From NCBI RefSeq assembly GCF_023520895.1, contig NZ_CP026029.1, positions 4,464,001 through 4,528,000 on the forward strand: a stretch of 64,000 bases of DNA, written 5' to 3'. Below are positions 37,801-45,600 of the stretch, one piece after another; the stretch's first letter is position 1; each line of letters starts with the position of its first letter. The stretch comes from Paenibacillus sp. PK3_47 (GTDB lineage: Bacteria; Bacillota; Bacilli; Paenibacillales; Paenibacillaceae). The notes under the pieces are model-generated. The model searched no databases. It was given only the letters and a program-made list of their open reading frames with translations, and had not been told where the DNA came from. The position numbers and the translations under genes are program-made.

Positions 37801-38457
37801 CACATAACGGCCATATTCGTTTTTGGCAGTGATTTTGTCAATCGCCGGTTTGATCTCATCATATGTATGATAGCTATCATACGGAGCCAGCTTGATTTGC
37901 TGCTTTACCAGTTGATCACCGTTAGGAGCACTGGCTGTCAGGTTGTATATCCCTGCAAGCTTCACATACTCTGCGCGGACGCCGCTTACGGACAAGTTGC
38001 CGCCAAAAGGCATATCGAAGTATACTTCAGCAGTCACCGTAGAAGCAGAGACAGGCTTGTAGCTTACTTTTACAAAAGGATCACCCGTATAAGCTCTGAC
38101 TTTAGAATCGTTGTCCCATTTCTTCCACTCCGCCAGCGGCTTCATTTCTTCCGCAGTGCGGCCGAAATTCCACGTAAGCTGATCTGCTGTCACACCCTCA
38201 GGAAGGGTCAGTGGAATAGATTTTGTAGTGATCTCGGTCATCGAGACCTGGTAGACTTCTTCCGTTACTGCAGGTGCTGCTGCCTGCACGGCCTCCGTAG
38301 CAGATCCGGACGAAGCACCGGATTCAATAGCCTGTGGTGCGGTTTGAACCTGAGGCTGTGCCTCAGCGACAACTTCACCGGCATAGGCTGCCGGAAGAAC
38401 GCCGGATAACGTCAATGTTAACGCGATTAATAAGGATAATAGTTTCTTAGACATCAT
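34870..38457 (-). CDS. Secreted M14 zinc carboxypeptidase-like protein with SLH anchor
   Basis: A 1195-residue exported protein. Signal peptide (1-26, AYA-GEV) and a low-complexity stretch are followed by an N-terminal beta region and a peptidase M14 domain (about 195-510). Zinc ligands H285 and E288 (IHADE), H390 (LDMHG), the NPDGR segment (342-346) and catalytic E487 (HTIEVPE) are all present. A long C-terminal extension (about 520-960) precedes a Pro/Ala/Thr linker of about 30 residues (PTATPAP repeats) and three SLH domains (about 1010-1195). It would cleave peptides or wall-linked amides at the cell surface; the substrate is unknown. The start ATGATG follows GGGAGG on the minus strand. 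It stands alone, convergent with the GH28 gene. Confidence 0.87.
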   Translation of the reverse strand: MMSKKLLSLLIALTLTLSGVLPAAYAGEVVAEAQPQVQTAPQAIESGASSGSATEAVQAAAPAVTEEVYQVSMTEITTKSIPLTLPEGVTADQLTWNFGRTAEEMKPLAEWKKWDNDSKVRAYTGDPFVKVSYKPVSASTVTAEVYFDMPFGGNLSVSGVRAEYVKLAGIYNLTASAPNGDQLVKQQIKLAPYDSYHTYDEIKPAIDKITAKNEYGRYVEYQQIGTSTQGRAIHFSIVAKDKASVDQYLNQTLPLMNNDPAKLQEMITSGQLQDYKVPIWLNNIHADEANGVDVIINFLETLMTEKIVSYDTTDKNGQVVPVTLDIDKALDNVIFLLNYVENPDGRALNTRATSTLLDPNRDNSYQTQPETIATTAQIAKWTPLSFLDMHGFVKGFLIEPCTPPHDPNIEYDLVIQNMIDQAKAMGNAGIANTKYTEYHIPYLEAEKLAKDPNYDDPYGNATGWDDASPAYTAVYAMHQGALGHTIEVPELNEDSLDAFYYATLAATKYVQDNKEKLFLNQLEIFKRGINNEDHRTVDEFLVNAQYDSIGRQREKETANFFPDYYVLPVAKSLQKNELETYKMVQYLLRNGVKVEQTTADVTVDGVTYPSGTYVVNMKQAKRGFANLVLYNGLDVSDFDAMYSDTVQNFADMRGFDRYIIRTKNNEEVFSNSTRQVSSIVIPSTNLDQAAFSQNYVIRNSNNDAIKAVNELLASKKAVTLLANDGPGYEKGSFLVSRSNLRTVASKYLLDIVPFYDTADKTGKLLKPANVSIGGAPSFILADLGFKVTSDTAAADVLVNSGTNLIASGKPFIGYGRTILNSVKRLNILPGLEYSNPVNKDGNATAHEGLFKATVSQDNVITAPYAENEYLYTVSAAYITGVPAGAEVLAKYGTGDDFFKAGWWPNSDAAKGHVLALDYQTDNLHVTLFANDLLNKYHPQNQFRLLANAIYASAPAATAADGMDNGVLEPYPTSPSGGTGGSTPIASPTATPAPTATPAPTATPAPTTAPAPAVNFTDLGRVAWAADAIQELTAKGIINGVGGNSFAPLKEVTRAEFITMIVRAFELPFANASANFSDVPAAHWSYSYVAAGVENGLVNGVGGGKFEPNRSITREEMAIIAANALTKFKGKSVTDADAALAGFKDKTSIASYGKDAVALLTQEGIVKGMTADTFAPKGIANRAQAAVIISNIINLQ

Positions 38458-38934
38458 TTGCCTCCCAGTATCTCTCTAATTGTATGTGTGGCGGTACAAA
38501 GGACTGCTTCTGTTCTTGCAGGTTTATGCATCCCTCCTGGTAGATTCGCACGATAATGGTGCCATGACTGTGTCATAATCACATTACGTGTAACGAATTA
38601 ATATACAATAAACACTTTTATTATGCATTTGAGATAATATAATATAACATTTTATTTAAAAGTGGAAGCTTTTTAATAGATTAGTTCTAAAAATAAATTT
38701 CCCTGCTGCTAACTTCCGTGCTTCTCTCCTCCGCTGGGCCCAAAAAATATGAAAGAACAGGTAGGCCGATATCCTCATTGCAATTTCTTTTGCTTCCCGG
38801 AACATTACTATAGGTTTATTTTCTGGAAAAAAAATAAAGAAATGCCACCGGTCTGCCGTAATAGAGCTTAGAATACTCTCTGCCGGACAAAGGCTGATCC
38901 TGGATCGGCGGGTCTGTGTTTTCAGGAGAGGACA
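38458..38934. other. AT-rich divergent regulatory gap
   Basis: This 477 bp gap separates the divergent peptidase and HD-GYP genes. It is AT-rich around 38580-38700 with several TATAAT-like stretches, and holds a small inverted repeat ATGAC/GTCAT around 38562-38574. It must carry two promoters; none is clear enough to name. No gene is visible. Confidence 0.5.
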
Positions 38935-38949
38935 ATGGAGGTGGTTTCA

Positions 38950-40026
38950 ATGTCGCTCGCAGAATATGATTTTTTTATTGGAAGAAGGCTGGAGAGAAAT
39001 ATATACGGCAATAACGGGATCCTGTTGATCTCGAAGGACACGGTTCTGCTCCAGAGCCACATCGACAAGCTGGCGAATTTTAAGATCAGGATTGGAAGTA
39101 TAGAGGCCGCTGTCGCAGATTCTCCGGAGGGGTATCCGGAAGCTGAAGCCATGGACCTGAGAGCAGTACTCCGTCCCTCAAGCATTGAATCCCGGAAAAA
39201 GGTAAAGCGGGCTGAAATGCATCTGCATGAAATCGACAGGCTGGTCCGCAGCAATGACATTGTGCCGATTGATGACGTAGAAGAAAAAATCCTTCCTTTT
39301 ATAAAGGAAACTGCCAAAAAATATAATTTATTTCAAGTCTTCGCTGACCTTAAGGAACAGGGAGATTTCCGTTATAAACAGAGTATCGGTGTAGCCGTTA
39401 TTGCCACGGCCCTTGGCAGGCGGCTCAATCTCGATGATGAGGAGATGGGCCTCCTGGCGACGGCTGCGTGTGTCTATGATATTGGCTCCGTGAAGCTTCC
39501 GTCTTCCCTGATGGACAAACAGGGCCGGTTTGATAAGCATGAGTATGAAATCATGAAGCAGCATACCGTTCTGGGCTATGATCTGCTGATGAATTCCGGG
39601 GTTGATCCCCGGGTCGCCTTAGTTGCCCTGCAGCATCATGAGAGGGAAGACGGCAGCGGGTATCCGTACGGAATCAAAGGGGACCAAATGGACCGGCTGA
39701 GCAAAATTGTCACTTTGGCAGACATTTATATGGCCATGATCTCTGACCGGCCGCACAGGCCTGCGCTTTCTTTTTTTGAAGTGATTAATGAAATTCATCA
39801 AGGGATTATACATAACCGTTTTGACTCATACATTGGTATGACGTTTCTGGATTCCCTGCTGGCAAGCCAGGTAGGCTGCGAGGTGCATTTGTCAGACGGG
39901 CGGACAGGCAGGATTCTGCTGACGAATGTCAACTACCCCACAAGGCCGCTCATCGCTGTAGACCAGAAGGAATTCATTGATTTAAGCAAAATCAGTGATC
40001 TTCATATTGTGGATGTTATGGGATAA
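38950..40026 (+). CDS. HD-GYP-domain protein with incomplete metal site
   Basis: A cytoplasmic protein of 358 residues (363 if the ATG at 38935 is used) with an N-terminal region of about 110 residues and an HD-GYP domain (about 140-310). The family's usual role is hydrolysis of cyclic di-GMP. HHEREDGSGYP and the LADIYMAMISDRPHR helix are intact, but the eponymous HD is YD (VYDIG), and the His expected in the preceding helix is also missing (RYKQSIGVAV). It may bind c-di-GMP without cutting it, or use an altered site. A C-terminal PilZ-like or SH3-like tail (about 305-358, CEVHLSDGRTGRILLTNV) is present, as in several Bacillales HD-GYP proteins. GGAGGTGG supports ATG 38950 and AGGAGAGG supports 38935. 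Confidence 0.85.
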   Translation: MSLAEYDFFIGRRLERNIYGNNGILLISKDTVLLQSHIDKLANFKIRIGSIEAAVADSPEGYPEAEAMDLRAVLRPSSIESRKKVKRAEMHLHEIDRLVRSNDIVPIDDVEEKILPFIKETAKKYNLFQVFADLKEQGDFRYKQSIGVAVIATALGRRLNLDDEEMGLLATAACVYDIGSVKLPSSLMDKQGRFDKHEYEIMKQHTVLGYDLLMNSGVDPRVALVALQHHEREDGSGYPYGIKGDQMDRLSKIVTLADIYMAMISDRPHRPALSFFEVINEIHQGIIHNRFDSYIGMTFLDSLLASQVGCEVHLSDGRTGRILLTNVNYPTRPLIAVDQKEFIDLSKISDLHIVDVMG

Positions 40027-40045
40027 GCAGATAACCGGACGCAAA

Positions 40046-40080
40046 CAAAGCGGAAGCCGTGTGGAACGGCTTCCGCTTTG
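40046..40080. terminator. Bidirectional terminator between HD-GYP and GH43 genes
   Basis: CAAAGCGGAAGCCGT (40046-40060) pairs perfectly with ACGGCTTCCGCTTTG (40066-40080) around GTGGA. The T content on either side is modest. Confidence 0.75.
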
Positions 40081-40100
40081 TCTGTTGTGCCTGCTCAAAA

Positions 40101-41591
40101 TTACTGATACTGACAGCTGAAATTCGTGAATTCTGCTGCAGAGCCTTCGCCGGAGGCATACAAGCCGATCAGGACACCGGTGAATCCGCCCGCTACCTCT
40201 GACGAGAGATATCTGCTTTGCGCAGATCCGAGCAATGTTTCGCCTTCCTCTGTCTGCACATAGAAGTGATAGTGGGTAGGCGTAGATTTGATGACCAATA
40301 CAGCATGGTTGCCGGAACGCGACTCTACGGAGTTTTCGACAGATTTAATGTCTCCGATGTTCAACCGCTCGATGACCTCATATCCCTCTGCGCGGCTGCG
40401 CAGGGCGAGATCATAGTGATGATTCTCATCCATGTAGATGGTGATGCCGGCTTCGCCGCCGGTTAAGTTTACCTCGCAGGAGATGACGGCATCAAAATCC
40501 CTCTGGCGGATGCCGATAAACGTCGGTGATCTTGGAACATCCAGCGTGATTTCAGTCCCTTTGAGTGTGGCTTTACCGGATTCCAGCTGATAATTTTCTC
40601 TGGACGGATGACGCAGATAACACCAGTCGAGATTCCAGTCGGTGTTCCCGAAGGTATACAGCTTTTTCTCCTGCTGGACGACGGTGTCCGGGATGCGGTC
40701 TGTCTCAAAGCTCATAAGCGTCGTGCCGTTATGCCCTGCGGTAAACCAGCCGTCCCCGCCAAAAGTCACCGGAGCCAGGAAAACCTCGCGTCCCAGATGG
40801 TGATACGTAAGCCATTGTCCGGTCTGCCGGAAGCCGAGGTGCAGAATCCACCAGTTTCCGTCGCCGTCTTGAACGAGATCGCCATGGCCGACACCCTGCA
40901 GCTCGTAACCGCCCAAATTACGGTTGGTCAGAACTGGATTGTGCGGATAAGCCTCGAACGGGCCGGAAGGGGAGTCTCCCCGGGCATAAGTGATCATATG
41001 GCCGTATTCGGTTCCGCCTTCTGCTGCCATCAGGTAATAACGGCCTTTGATTTTATACAGGTGAGGGCTTTCCAGATAACGGCCGCCGGTTCCCTTCCAG
41101 ATCGAGCGGCTTGGCGTCAGCTTGCGGCCGGTCTCGATGTCGATCTCGCACTGGATCACACCGCCGACTCCAAAATCATCCGTTCCGTTGCTCATGAAAA
41201 TCGTTTTTCCGTCTTCAAAATACAAGTCCGGATCGATTCCGCCCTGATCGACAAAGATCGGTTCAGACCATTCGCCGTAAATATCATCTGTCCAGACATA
41301 AAAATTCTGGTGTGTAGTATCATTCGTGGTCACCATGTAGAACCGGCCGTTATTGTGGCGCAGGGTAGGTGCGAACACACCTCCGGAGCTGCTCACGGTT
41401 TCCAGTTGAATTTGGCTTGGGCGGGTAAGGCTGTGGCTGATCTGGGTCCAGTTAATCAGATCCTTGCTCTCAAAAATCGGCACCCCGGGGAAAAACTGAA
41501 AGGAGCTGCACACCAGATAATACGTATCCCCGACTTTACACACACTCGGATCCGGATAAAAACCCTTGACGACCGGATTATTGAATTTCAT
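40101..41591 (-). CDS. GH43 beta-xylosidase/arabinofuranosidase, two-domain
   Basis: A 496-residue cytoplasmic enzyme with an N-terminal GH43 propeller (about 5-300): base D14 (YPDPS), D120 (GGIDPD) and acid E174 (LESPHLY). A C-terminal beta-sandwich (about 315-496) of the type found in XynB-like beta-xylosidases closes the active site in relatives. It likely releases xylose or arabinose from short oligomers. The start is ATG 41591, preceded by GAGGTGGAG on the minus strand; the 14 extra upstream codons have no ribosome site. It is divergent from an ArsR-type regulator gene, its probable controller. Confidence 0.9.
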   Translation of the reverse strand: MKFNNPVVKGFYPDPSVCKVGDTYYLVCSSFQFFPGVPIFESKDLINWTQISHSLTRPSQIQLETVSSSGGVFAPTLRHNNGRFYMVTTNDTTHQNFYVWTDDIYGEWSEPIFVDQGGIDPDLYFEDGKTIFMSNGTDDFGVGGVIQCEIDIETGRKLTPSRSIWKGTGGRYLESPHLYKIKGRYYLMAAEGGTEYGHMITYARGDSPSGPFEAYPHNPVLTNRNLGGYELQGVGHGDLVQDGDGNWWILHLGFRQTGQWLTYHHLGREVFLAPVTFGGDGWFTAGHNGTTLMSFETDRIPDTVVQQEKKLYTFGNTDWNLDWCYLRHPSRENYQLESGKATLKGTEITLDVPRSPTFIGIRQRDFDAVISCEVNLTGGEAGITIYMDENHHYDLALRSRAEGYEVIERLNIGDIKSVENSVESRSGNHAVLVIKSTPTHYHFYVQTEEGETLLGSAQSRYLSSEVAGGFTGVLIGLYASGEGSAAEFTNFSCQYQ

Positions 41592-41653
41592 TTTCTCCAC
41601 CTCGATTATAAATTCACATATATAAGAATCCATGTAGCCTAACCTCTAACAAA

Positions 41654-41722
41654 ATTAAACATCAATGAGAATATACTTTCAATAGTATTGGGGTTGAAGC
41701 TTTAGGCTATTTTTATTAAATT
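41654..41722. promoter_or_regulatory. Divergent promoters and operator candidate
   Basis: On minus, TTGAAA (41682-41677) and TTTAAT (41659-41654) are 17 bp apart and point to the GH43 gene. On plus, TTGAAG (41694-41699) and TAAATT (41717-41722) are 17 bp apart and point to the regulator. Between them TTCAA (41678-41682) and TTGAA (41694-41698) form an inverted repeat overlapping both -35 boxes, a plausible operator. Confidence 0.45.
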
Positions 41723-41766
41723 AATATATATATGAATTCATGAGGAACGGGCAGGTGACGGTGAGG

Positions 41767-42678
41767 ATGATAAAAGCAAACGGGAATCGGGAATTTATGG
41801 CGCTGTATGAAGCGCTGGCAAGCGAAGTCAGATGGAAAATTATGAACCTGATTGCCGGCAATGAAATGAATGTAAAGGATATTGCGGATCGGCTTGAGCT
41901 CAGCCCTTCTATCGTCACTATGCATATCAAAAAGCTGGAGCAAGCCGGATTAACCGGGAGCCGCCGGGTCCGTTTGGGCGGGGGAACACATAAAATGTGC
42001 TTTCTCAAGCAGAAGAATATCGAGATCGAGCTGCCATCCGCCAGCCGGACAACGAGAATCAGGGAGCAGACCATTTCGGTCGGCCACTACACCGCTTTTG
42101 AAGTTCATCCCACCTGCGGACTTGGTACAAGGGAAAAGGAAATCGGAGTCTGGGATGATCCGCGCTACTTTCTGGATCCCGAGCGGGTCCACGCCGCCAT
42201 TTTGTGGTTCGGGAGAGGATACGTTGAGTACAAAACCCCTAATTATCTGCTCCCTGACCAAGTCCCCGAGGCTGTTGAGATTTCGGTAGAGCTTGCCTCG
42301 GAAGCGCCGGGGCTGGGCGACGACTGGCCGTCAGACATCCAGTTTACGTTCAACGGTGTTCAGCTGGGAACCTGGACAAGCCCGGCGGATTTCGGAAGGG
42401 CAGCAAGGGGAATCTATACGCCAGAGTGGTGGCACCGGAATGTGAATCAGTATGGTCTGCTGAAAACCATCCGCATCGACAGTAAAGGTACGTTTATAGA
42501 CGGGGAGCGGATGTCGGGAGTTACCGTTCATGATGTCAAGCTGCGGGAACAATTCTGGACACTGCGGTTCGCGGTAGATGAGAATTCCGTTAACGTAGGC
42601 GGATTAACGCTTTACGGGGCAGGATTCGGCAATCATGACCAGGATATAGTAATCCGTGTGCATCTCGGCAATGCATAA
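41767..42678 (+). CDS. ArsR-type HTH regulator with large C-terminal domain
   Basis: About 303 residues (312 from ATG 41740). A winged helix (about 5-85, with MNVKDIADRLELSPSIVTMH) like that of ArsR regulators is fused to a C-terminal domain of about 200 residues, rich in beta strands and aromatic residues (TPEWWHRNVNQYG, GGLTLYGAGFGN). Ordinary ArsR proteins are about 100 residues, so the extra domain probably senses the effector, perhaps a sugar. No metal-binding Cys cluster is seen. I favour ATG 41767, with AGGTGA 8 nt upstream; ATG 41740 has no ribosome site. Divergent from the GH43 gene, sharing about 170 bp of regulatory DNA with it. Confidence 0.8.
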   Translation: MIKANGNREFMALYEALASEVRWKIMNLIAGNEMNVKDIADRLELSPSIVTMHIKKLEQAGLTGSRRVRLGGGTHKMCFLKQKNIEIELPSASRTTRIREQTISVGHYTAFEVHPTCGLGTREKEIGVWDDPRYFLDPERVHAAILWFGRGYVEYKTPNYLLPDQVPEAVEISVELASEAPGLGDDWPSDIQFTFNGVQLGTWTSPADFGRAARGIYTPEWWHRNVNQYGLLKTIRIDSKGTFIDGERMSGVTVHDVKLREQFWTLRFAVDENSVNVGGLTLYGAGFGNHDQDIVIRVHLGNA

Positions 42679-42820
42679 TCATAGCTTGCCGGAAATTTGC
42701 TGCATGGACAAAGGCGGCTCATCTGCGGATACGCTGCTTTTTTGTTGTGCGGCGGCGTCCGGAACGATTAAAATAGAAAGAGAATAAGTACAGTTGCCCC
42801 TAACAGAACGGAGTGATTAC

Positions 42821-44110
42821 ATGACCGGGCGTCTGCCGTGCAGGACTTCAGGCTGCCAAGCCACTATTCTGCCTGCCACTGCTGCCAAAACCGGCGGAAT
42901 CTGCATGCCTTGCCACCAAAGGAAGCTGGCGCTGGAGGAACAGCGGTATATTGAACAGAACCGTAAAGAGGTGGATTTATATGCAGGGATAAGTGATCCC
43001 GTGCAGATTCTGATCATCATGCATCAGCCGCGTAAATACAATCCGCTTGAACAGATACTGCCTTACCGTCAAACCGCCCGGGAGCTGTATCATCAGCTGA
43101 CAGACCGTCAGCAGGAGCAAATGGAGAACTATGCCCTCACCCTGGTGGAAGAAGCGGATTTTGACCGGGCGGAGACCATTCTGCTGTCGCTTGCCTGTTA
43201 TACAGATGCGCCTGTAGAACGGGGCCTCAAGGCTTTCTTCCGTGCCGGAATATATTATCCCGGTATTCTGTACAGGCAGGCGGGTCCGGTGATCCGCGAC
43301 CGGCTGATTCAGCTAATAGAGCATGATGCCGGCAACCGGAATCATCTGCTGCTGGCCCTGGCCTGGATTGGTGATGAAGAGGTGGTCAAGCTGTTCAAAA
43401 GCTGGCGGCAGCAGCCGCCGGATTGGGCGGACGGAATGTATCAGCCTCCGGAGAACTATGCCCGTGAAGCAGGCTGGGAGCTTGATGCTGCGGGCGGGAA
43501 GAAACTGCTGTTTCATCCGGAAAGCTATTCTTTTATAGCGGACAGGGAGCATACTGGTGAACCGGAAGTGCATCCCGCTGTATCCGTCCTTCACAGCAGC
43601 AATGAAGTCTGCCCGTGGTGCAGCGGCCGGCTGACCGTGCTGCTGGATTACAATCTTCAGGATCCGCTGCTGCAATTTATGAAGCTGTCCGGCCGGAGGC
43701 TGAGAATTGCAGCCTGTATGCAGTGTAACTGCTACGGCACGGTGTATATGAAGGTGGATCTGGACGGCGGGTATGTATGGAGTGAATATAATACCGTTCC
43801 GGATTATCTGCCCCATTATGAAGAGGGAGAAGGCCGGGAACAATTAGAGTGGAATACCCTGACATTATCGGACCGGCCGACGGGTACTTATGAAAATTCC
43901 CACTGGACACTGGAGACCCCTGCGTCTCAGATCGGCGGACACCCGGCCTGGATTCAGGATGCGGATTATCCGGAGTGTCCCTGCTGCCTGGAGACAATGA
44001 AATTCATTGCCCAGATCGATATGGAGCAGGCTGACGACAGTGAAGGGATTTACTATGCTTTTTTATGCGGGACATGCCTGATTGCAGCGGTGAATTACCA
44101 GCAGACGTAA
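42821..44110 (+). CDS. Cys-rich protein of unknown function
   Basis: A 429-residue cytoplasmic protein I do not recognise as a named gene. It has an N-terminal zinc-ribbon-like module (C-x4-C and C-x2-C within about 5-33), a helical repeat-like middle (about 75-210), a CPWC motif near 267 paired with CMQC near 300, and a C-terminal part with GGHPAWIQ, CPCC and CGTC. The C-terminal pattern recalls DUF1963/YwqG-like proteins, but this is a weak resemblance. CGGAGTG precedes ATG 42821; the frame also opens at 42794 without a clear site. It lies 38 bp before the AlkD-like gene and may share its transcript. Confidence 0.72.
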   Translation: MTGRLPCRTSGCQATILPATAAKTGGICMPCHQRKLALEEQRYIEQNRKEVDLYAGISDPVQILIIMHQPRKYNPLEQILPYRQTARELYHQLTDRQQEQMENYALTLVEEADFDRAETILLSLACYTDAPVERGLKAFFRAGIYYPGILYRQAGPVIRDRLIQLIEHDAGNRNHLLLALAWIGDEEVVKLFKSWRQQPPDWADGMYQPPENYAREAGWELDAAGGKKLLFHPESYSFIADREHTGEPEVHPAVSVLHSSNEVCPWCSGRLTVLLDYNLQDPLLQFMKLSGRRLRIAACMQCNCYGTVYMKVDLDGGYVWSEYNTVPDYLPHYEEGEGREQLEWNTLTLSDRPTGTYENSHWTLETPASQIGGHPAWIQDADYPECPCCLETMKFIAQIDMEQADDSEGIYYAFLCGTCLIAAVNYQQT

Positions 44111-44148
44111 AGGGATTCTATATATTTATAGAAGCAAAGGAAGTGTGA

Positions 44149-44859
44149 ATGATGAATGCAGAAACGGTTATGCAGGAGCTTGAAGGCCTCAGCAAAGAAC
44201 GCACCAAGAAAATGTACTGTTCAAACGGTGCACACGAACCACTTTTCGGAGTGGCCACCGGAGCCATGAAACCGATCTTCCGGAAAACGAAAATCAACCA
44301 GCCGCTGGCAGAAGAACTCTACGCGACCGGGAATTATGATGCCATGTATTTTGCCGGAATTATTGCCGATCCCAATGCCATGACTGAGGCGGATTATGAA
44401 CGGTGGATGGACGGGGCTTATTTCTATATGCTGTCCGATTATGTAGTGGCTGTTACCCTTGCGGAAGCGGATATTGCCCAGCAGGTTGCCGACAAATGGA
44501 TTGCGAGCGGAGAAGAGCTGCGGATGTCGGCAGGCTGGAGCTGTTACTGCTGGCTGCTCGGCAGCCGTAAGGATCAGGAGTTCTCCGGGGACAAATTAGC
44601 CGGGATGCTGGAACTGGTGCGGAACACTATTCATGATGCGCCGGAACGCGCCCGATATTCGATGAACAATTTCCTGTACACCGTTGCGGTTTCCTACGTG
44701 CCGCTGCATGACAAAGCGTGCGAGACTGCGGAGGCTGTAGGTCCGGTAGAAGTAGACAAGGATAAGCCCAAAAGCAAGCAAATTCATGCCTATGCGAATA
44801 TTCAAAAGGCAATCGAAAAAGGGCAAATCGGTTTCAAGCGCAAGCATGTGAGATGCTGA
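44149..44859 (+). CDS. AlkD-like DNA alkylation repair protein
   Basis: A 236-residue all-helical protein of the HEAT-repeat DNA alkylation repair (AlkC/AlkD) superfamily. The segments YDAMYFAGIIADP, WMDGAYFYMLSDYVV and WSCYCWLLGSR follow the helical repeat pattern of this group. AlkD-type enzymes excise bulky or cationic alkylated bases without flipping them. Whether this member is an active glycosylase cannot be judged from motifs alone. AAGGAAG precedes the double ATG. It follows the Cys-rich unknown gene by 38 bp and is followed by two terminator hairpins. Confidence 0.78.
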   Translation: MMNAETVMQELEGLSKERTKKMYCSNGAHEPLFGVATGAMKPIFRKTKINQPLAEELYATGNYDAMYFAGIIADPNAMTEADYERWMDGAYFYMLSDYVVAVTLAEADIAQQVADKWIASGEELRMSAGWSCYCWLLGSRKDQEFSGDKLAGMLELVRNTIHDAPERARYSMNNFLYTVAVSYVPLHDKACETAEAVGPVEVDKDKPKSKQIHAYANIQKAIEKGQIGFKRKHVRC

Positions 44860-44879
44860 TGCGGGGATTTGGAAATAGT

Positions 44880-44966
44880 AAATGCCGCCTTTGGCATTTT
44901 TGATGCGTTTTACGGTAAGGGGTGCTTCAAGCGGCTGTTGTGCGGCTGCCGGAGCATCCCTTTTTT
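44880..44966 (+). terminator. Two terminators after the AlkD-like gene
   Basis: The first is AATGCC/GGCATT (44881-44886 with 44893-44898) followed by TTT. The second pairs GGGGTGCT (about 44918-44925) with AGCATCCC (about 44953-44960) and is followed by six T residues. Confidence 0.75.
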
Positions 44967-45034
44967 GATGATTCATCTTCTATAGCCCTGCTGTGATTAG
45001 CCGTGATATTTGAAAATGGACTTAGGAAACGTGT

Positions 45035-45235
45035 GCAGATTAGGCTAAGCGGAATTTCTCCATCTAATCCTCCGATTACTACCGGTATAACCATTCTTAT
45101 TGGAAAAACTCCACTTCATTGTACTGGATGAGTCTCTAAAGACCTTTATGCGCCCGAATAGCAGGAGAATTTCCTACTAAAGCTCATAAATGATGTAAAA
45201 GGACCGGATTAGCCGGAGGATTTCCACCTAATGCC
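45035..45235. repeat. Element E: four palindromes spaced 51-62-51 bp
   Basis: Degenerate copies of TTAGTTGGA-nnnnn-TCCAACTAA are centred at 45056, 45107, 45169 and 45220. Between copies 2 and 3, GTCT and AGAC around 45131-45142 can form a central hairpin. The element belongs to the same sequence family as the one at 54.79-54.98 kb. It lies between the AlkD-like gene and the small membrane protein gene; nothing else is seen in 44967-45349. Confidence 0.8.
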
Positions 45236-45349
45236 CAAGCACGCTGCCTCTCATTAGAACCATAGCCAGCTGCAGTTCATAAAGTATACAAAAGGCAAAT
45301 TATGGGTAATGAAAAAGTGAGGGTACATTGATACTGGGAGGCGATCATC

Positions 45350-45529
45350 ATGAAAACATTCGGAAGAGGCATGTTATATTCAATTATTGCGATAGTGATC
45401 CTGCTCGCTATTTCATTTGTTATAGGTGAGACTATAACGTTGCCTTGGTATGTATTTATTCCGCTGGTGGTGTTAGTGTGGGGCCTGGCTTTTTACCAAT
45501 CGAGTAAAGAACGGGAGCAGGGACGGTAA
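45350..45529 (+). CDS. Small membrane protein of 59 residues
   Basis: A short gene with a good ribosome site (GGGAGG, about 8 nt before ATG 45350). The product has two predicted hydrophobic helices, about 9-25 (LYSIIAIVILLAISFVI) and 33-49 (WYVFIPLVVLVWGLAFY), joined by a short GETITLP turn and ending in a charged tail SSKEREQGR. I do not recognise a family. A strong hairpin follows at 45566. It lies between a repeat element and a convergent AraC gene. Confidence 0.65.
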   Translation: MKTFGRGMLYSIIAIVILLAISFVIGETITLPWYVFIPLVVLVWGLAFYQSSKEREQGR

Positions 45530-45565
45530 CGATTAAATAGAAATAAGTTAATCACGAAATACACG

Positions 45566-45600
45566 ACAAGGGGCTGATGACAAGGTCAGCTCCTTGTTTT
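45566..45600. terminator. Hairpin overlapping the 3' end of the AraC gene
   Basis: ACAAGGGGCTGA (45566-45577) pairs with TCAGCTCCTTGT (45586-45597) and is followed by TTT on the plus strand. It serves the small membrane protein gene; the stop codon of the convergent AraC gene lies inside the right arm. Confidence 0.75.

Noticed and set aside
36703..38409. 568-codon plus-strand frame opposite the M14 peptidase gene
   Set aside because: The minus-strand frame has a signal peptide, a complete zinc site and SLH domains; the opposite frame has a Cys/Ile/Arg-rich composition with no domain and no ribosome site.
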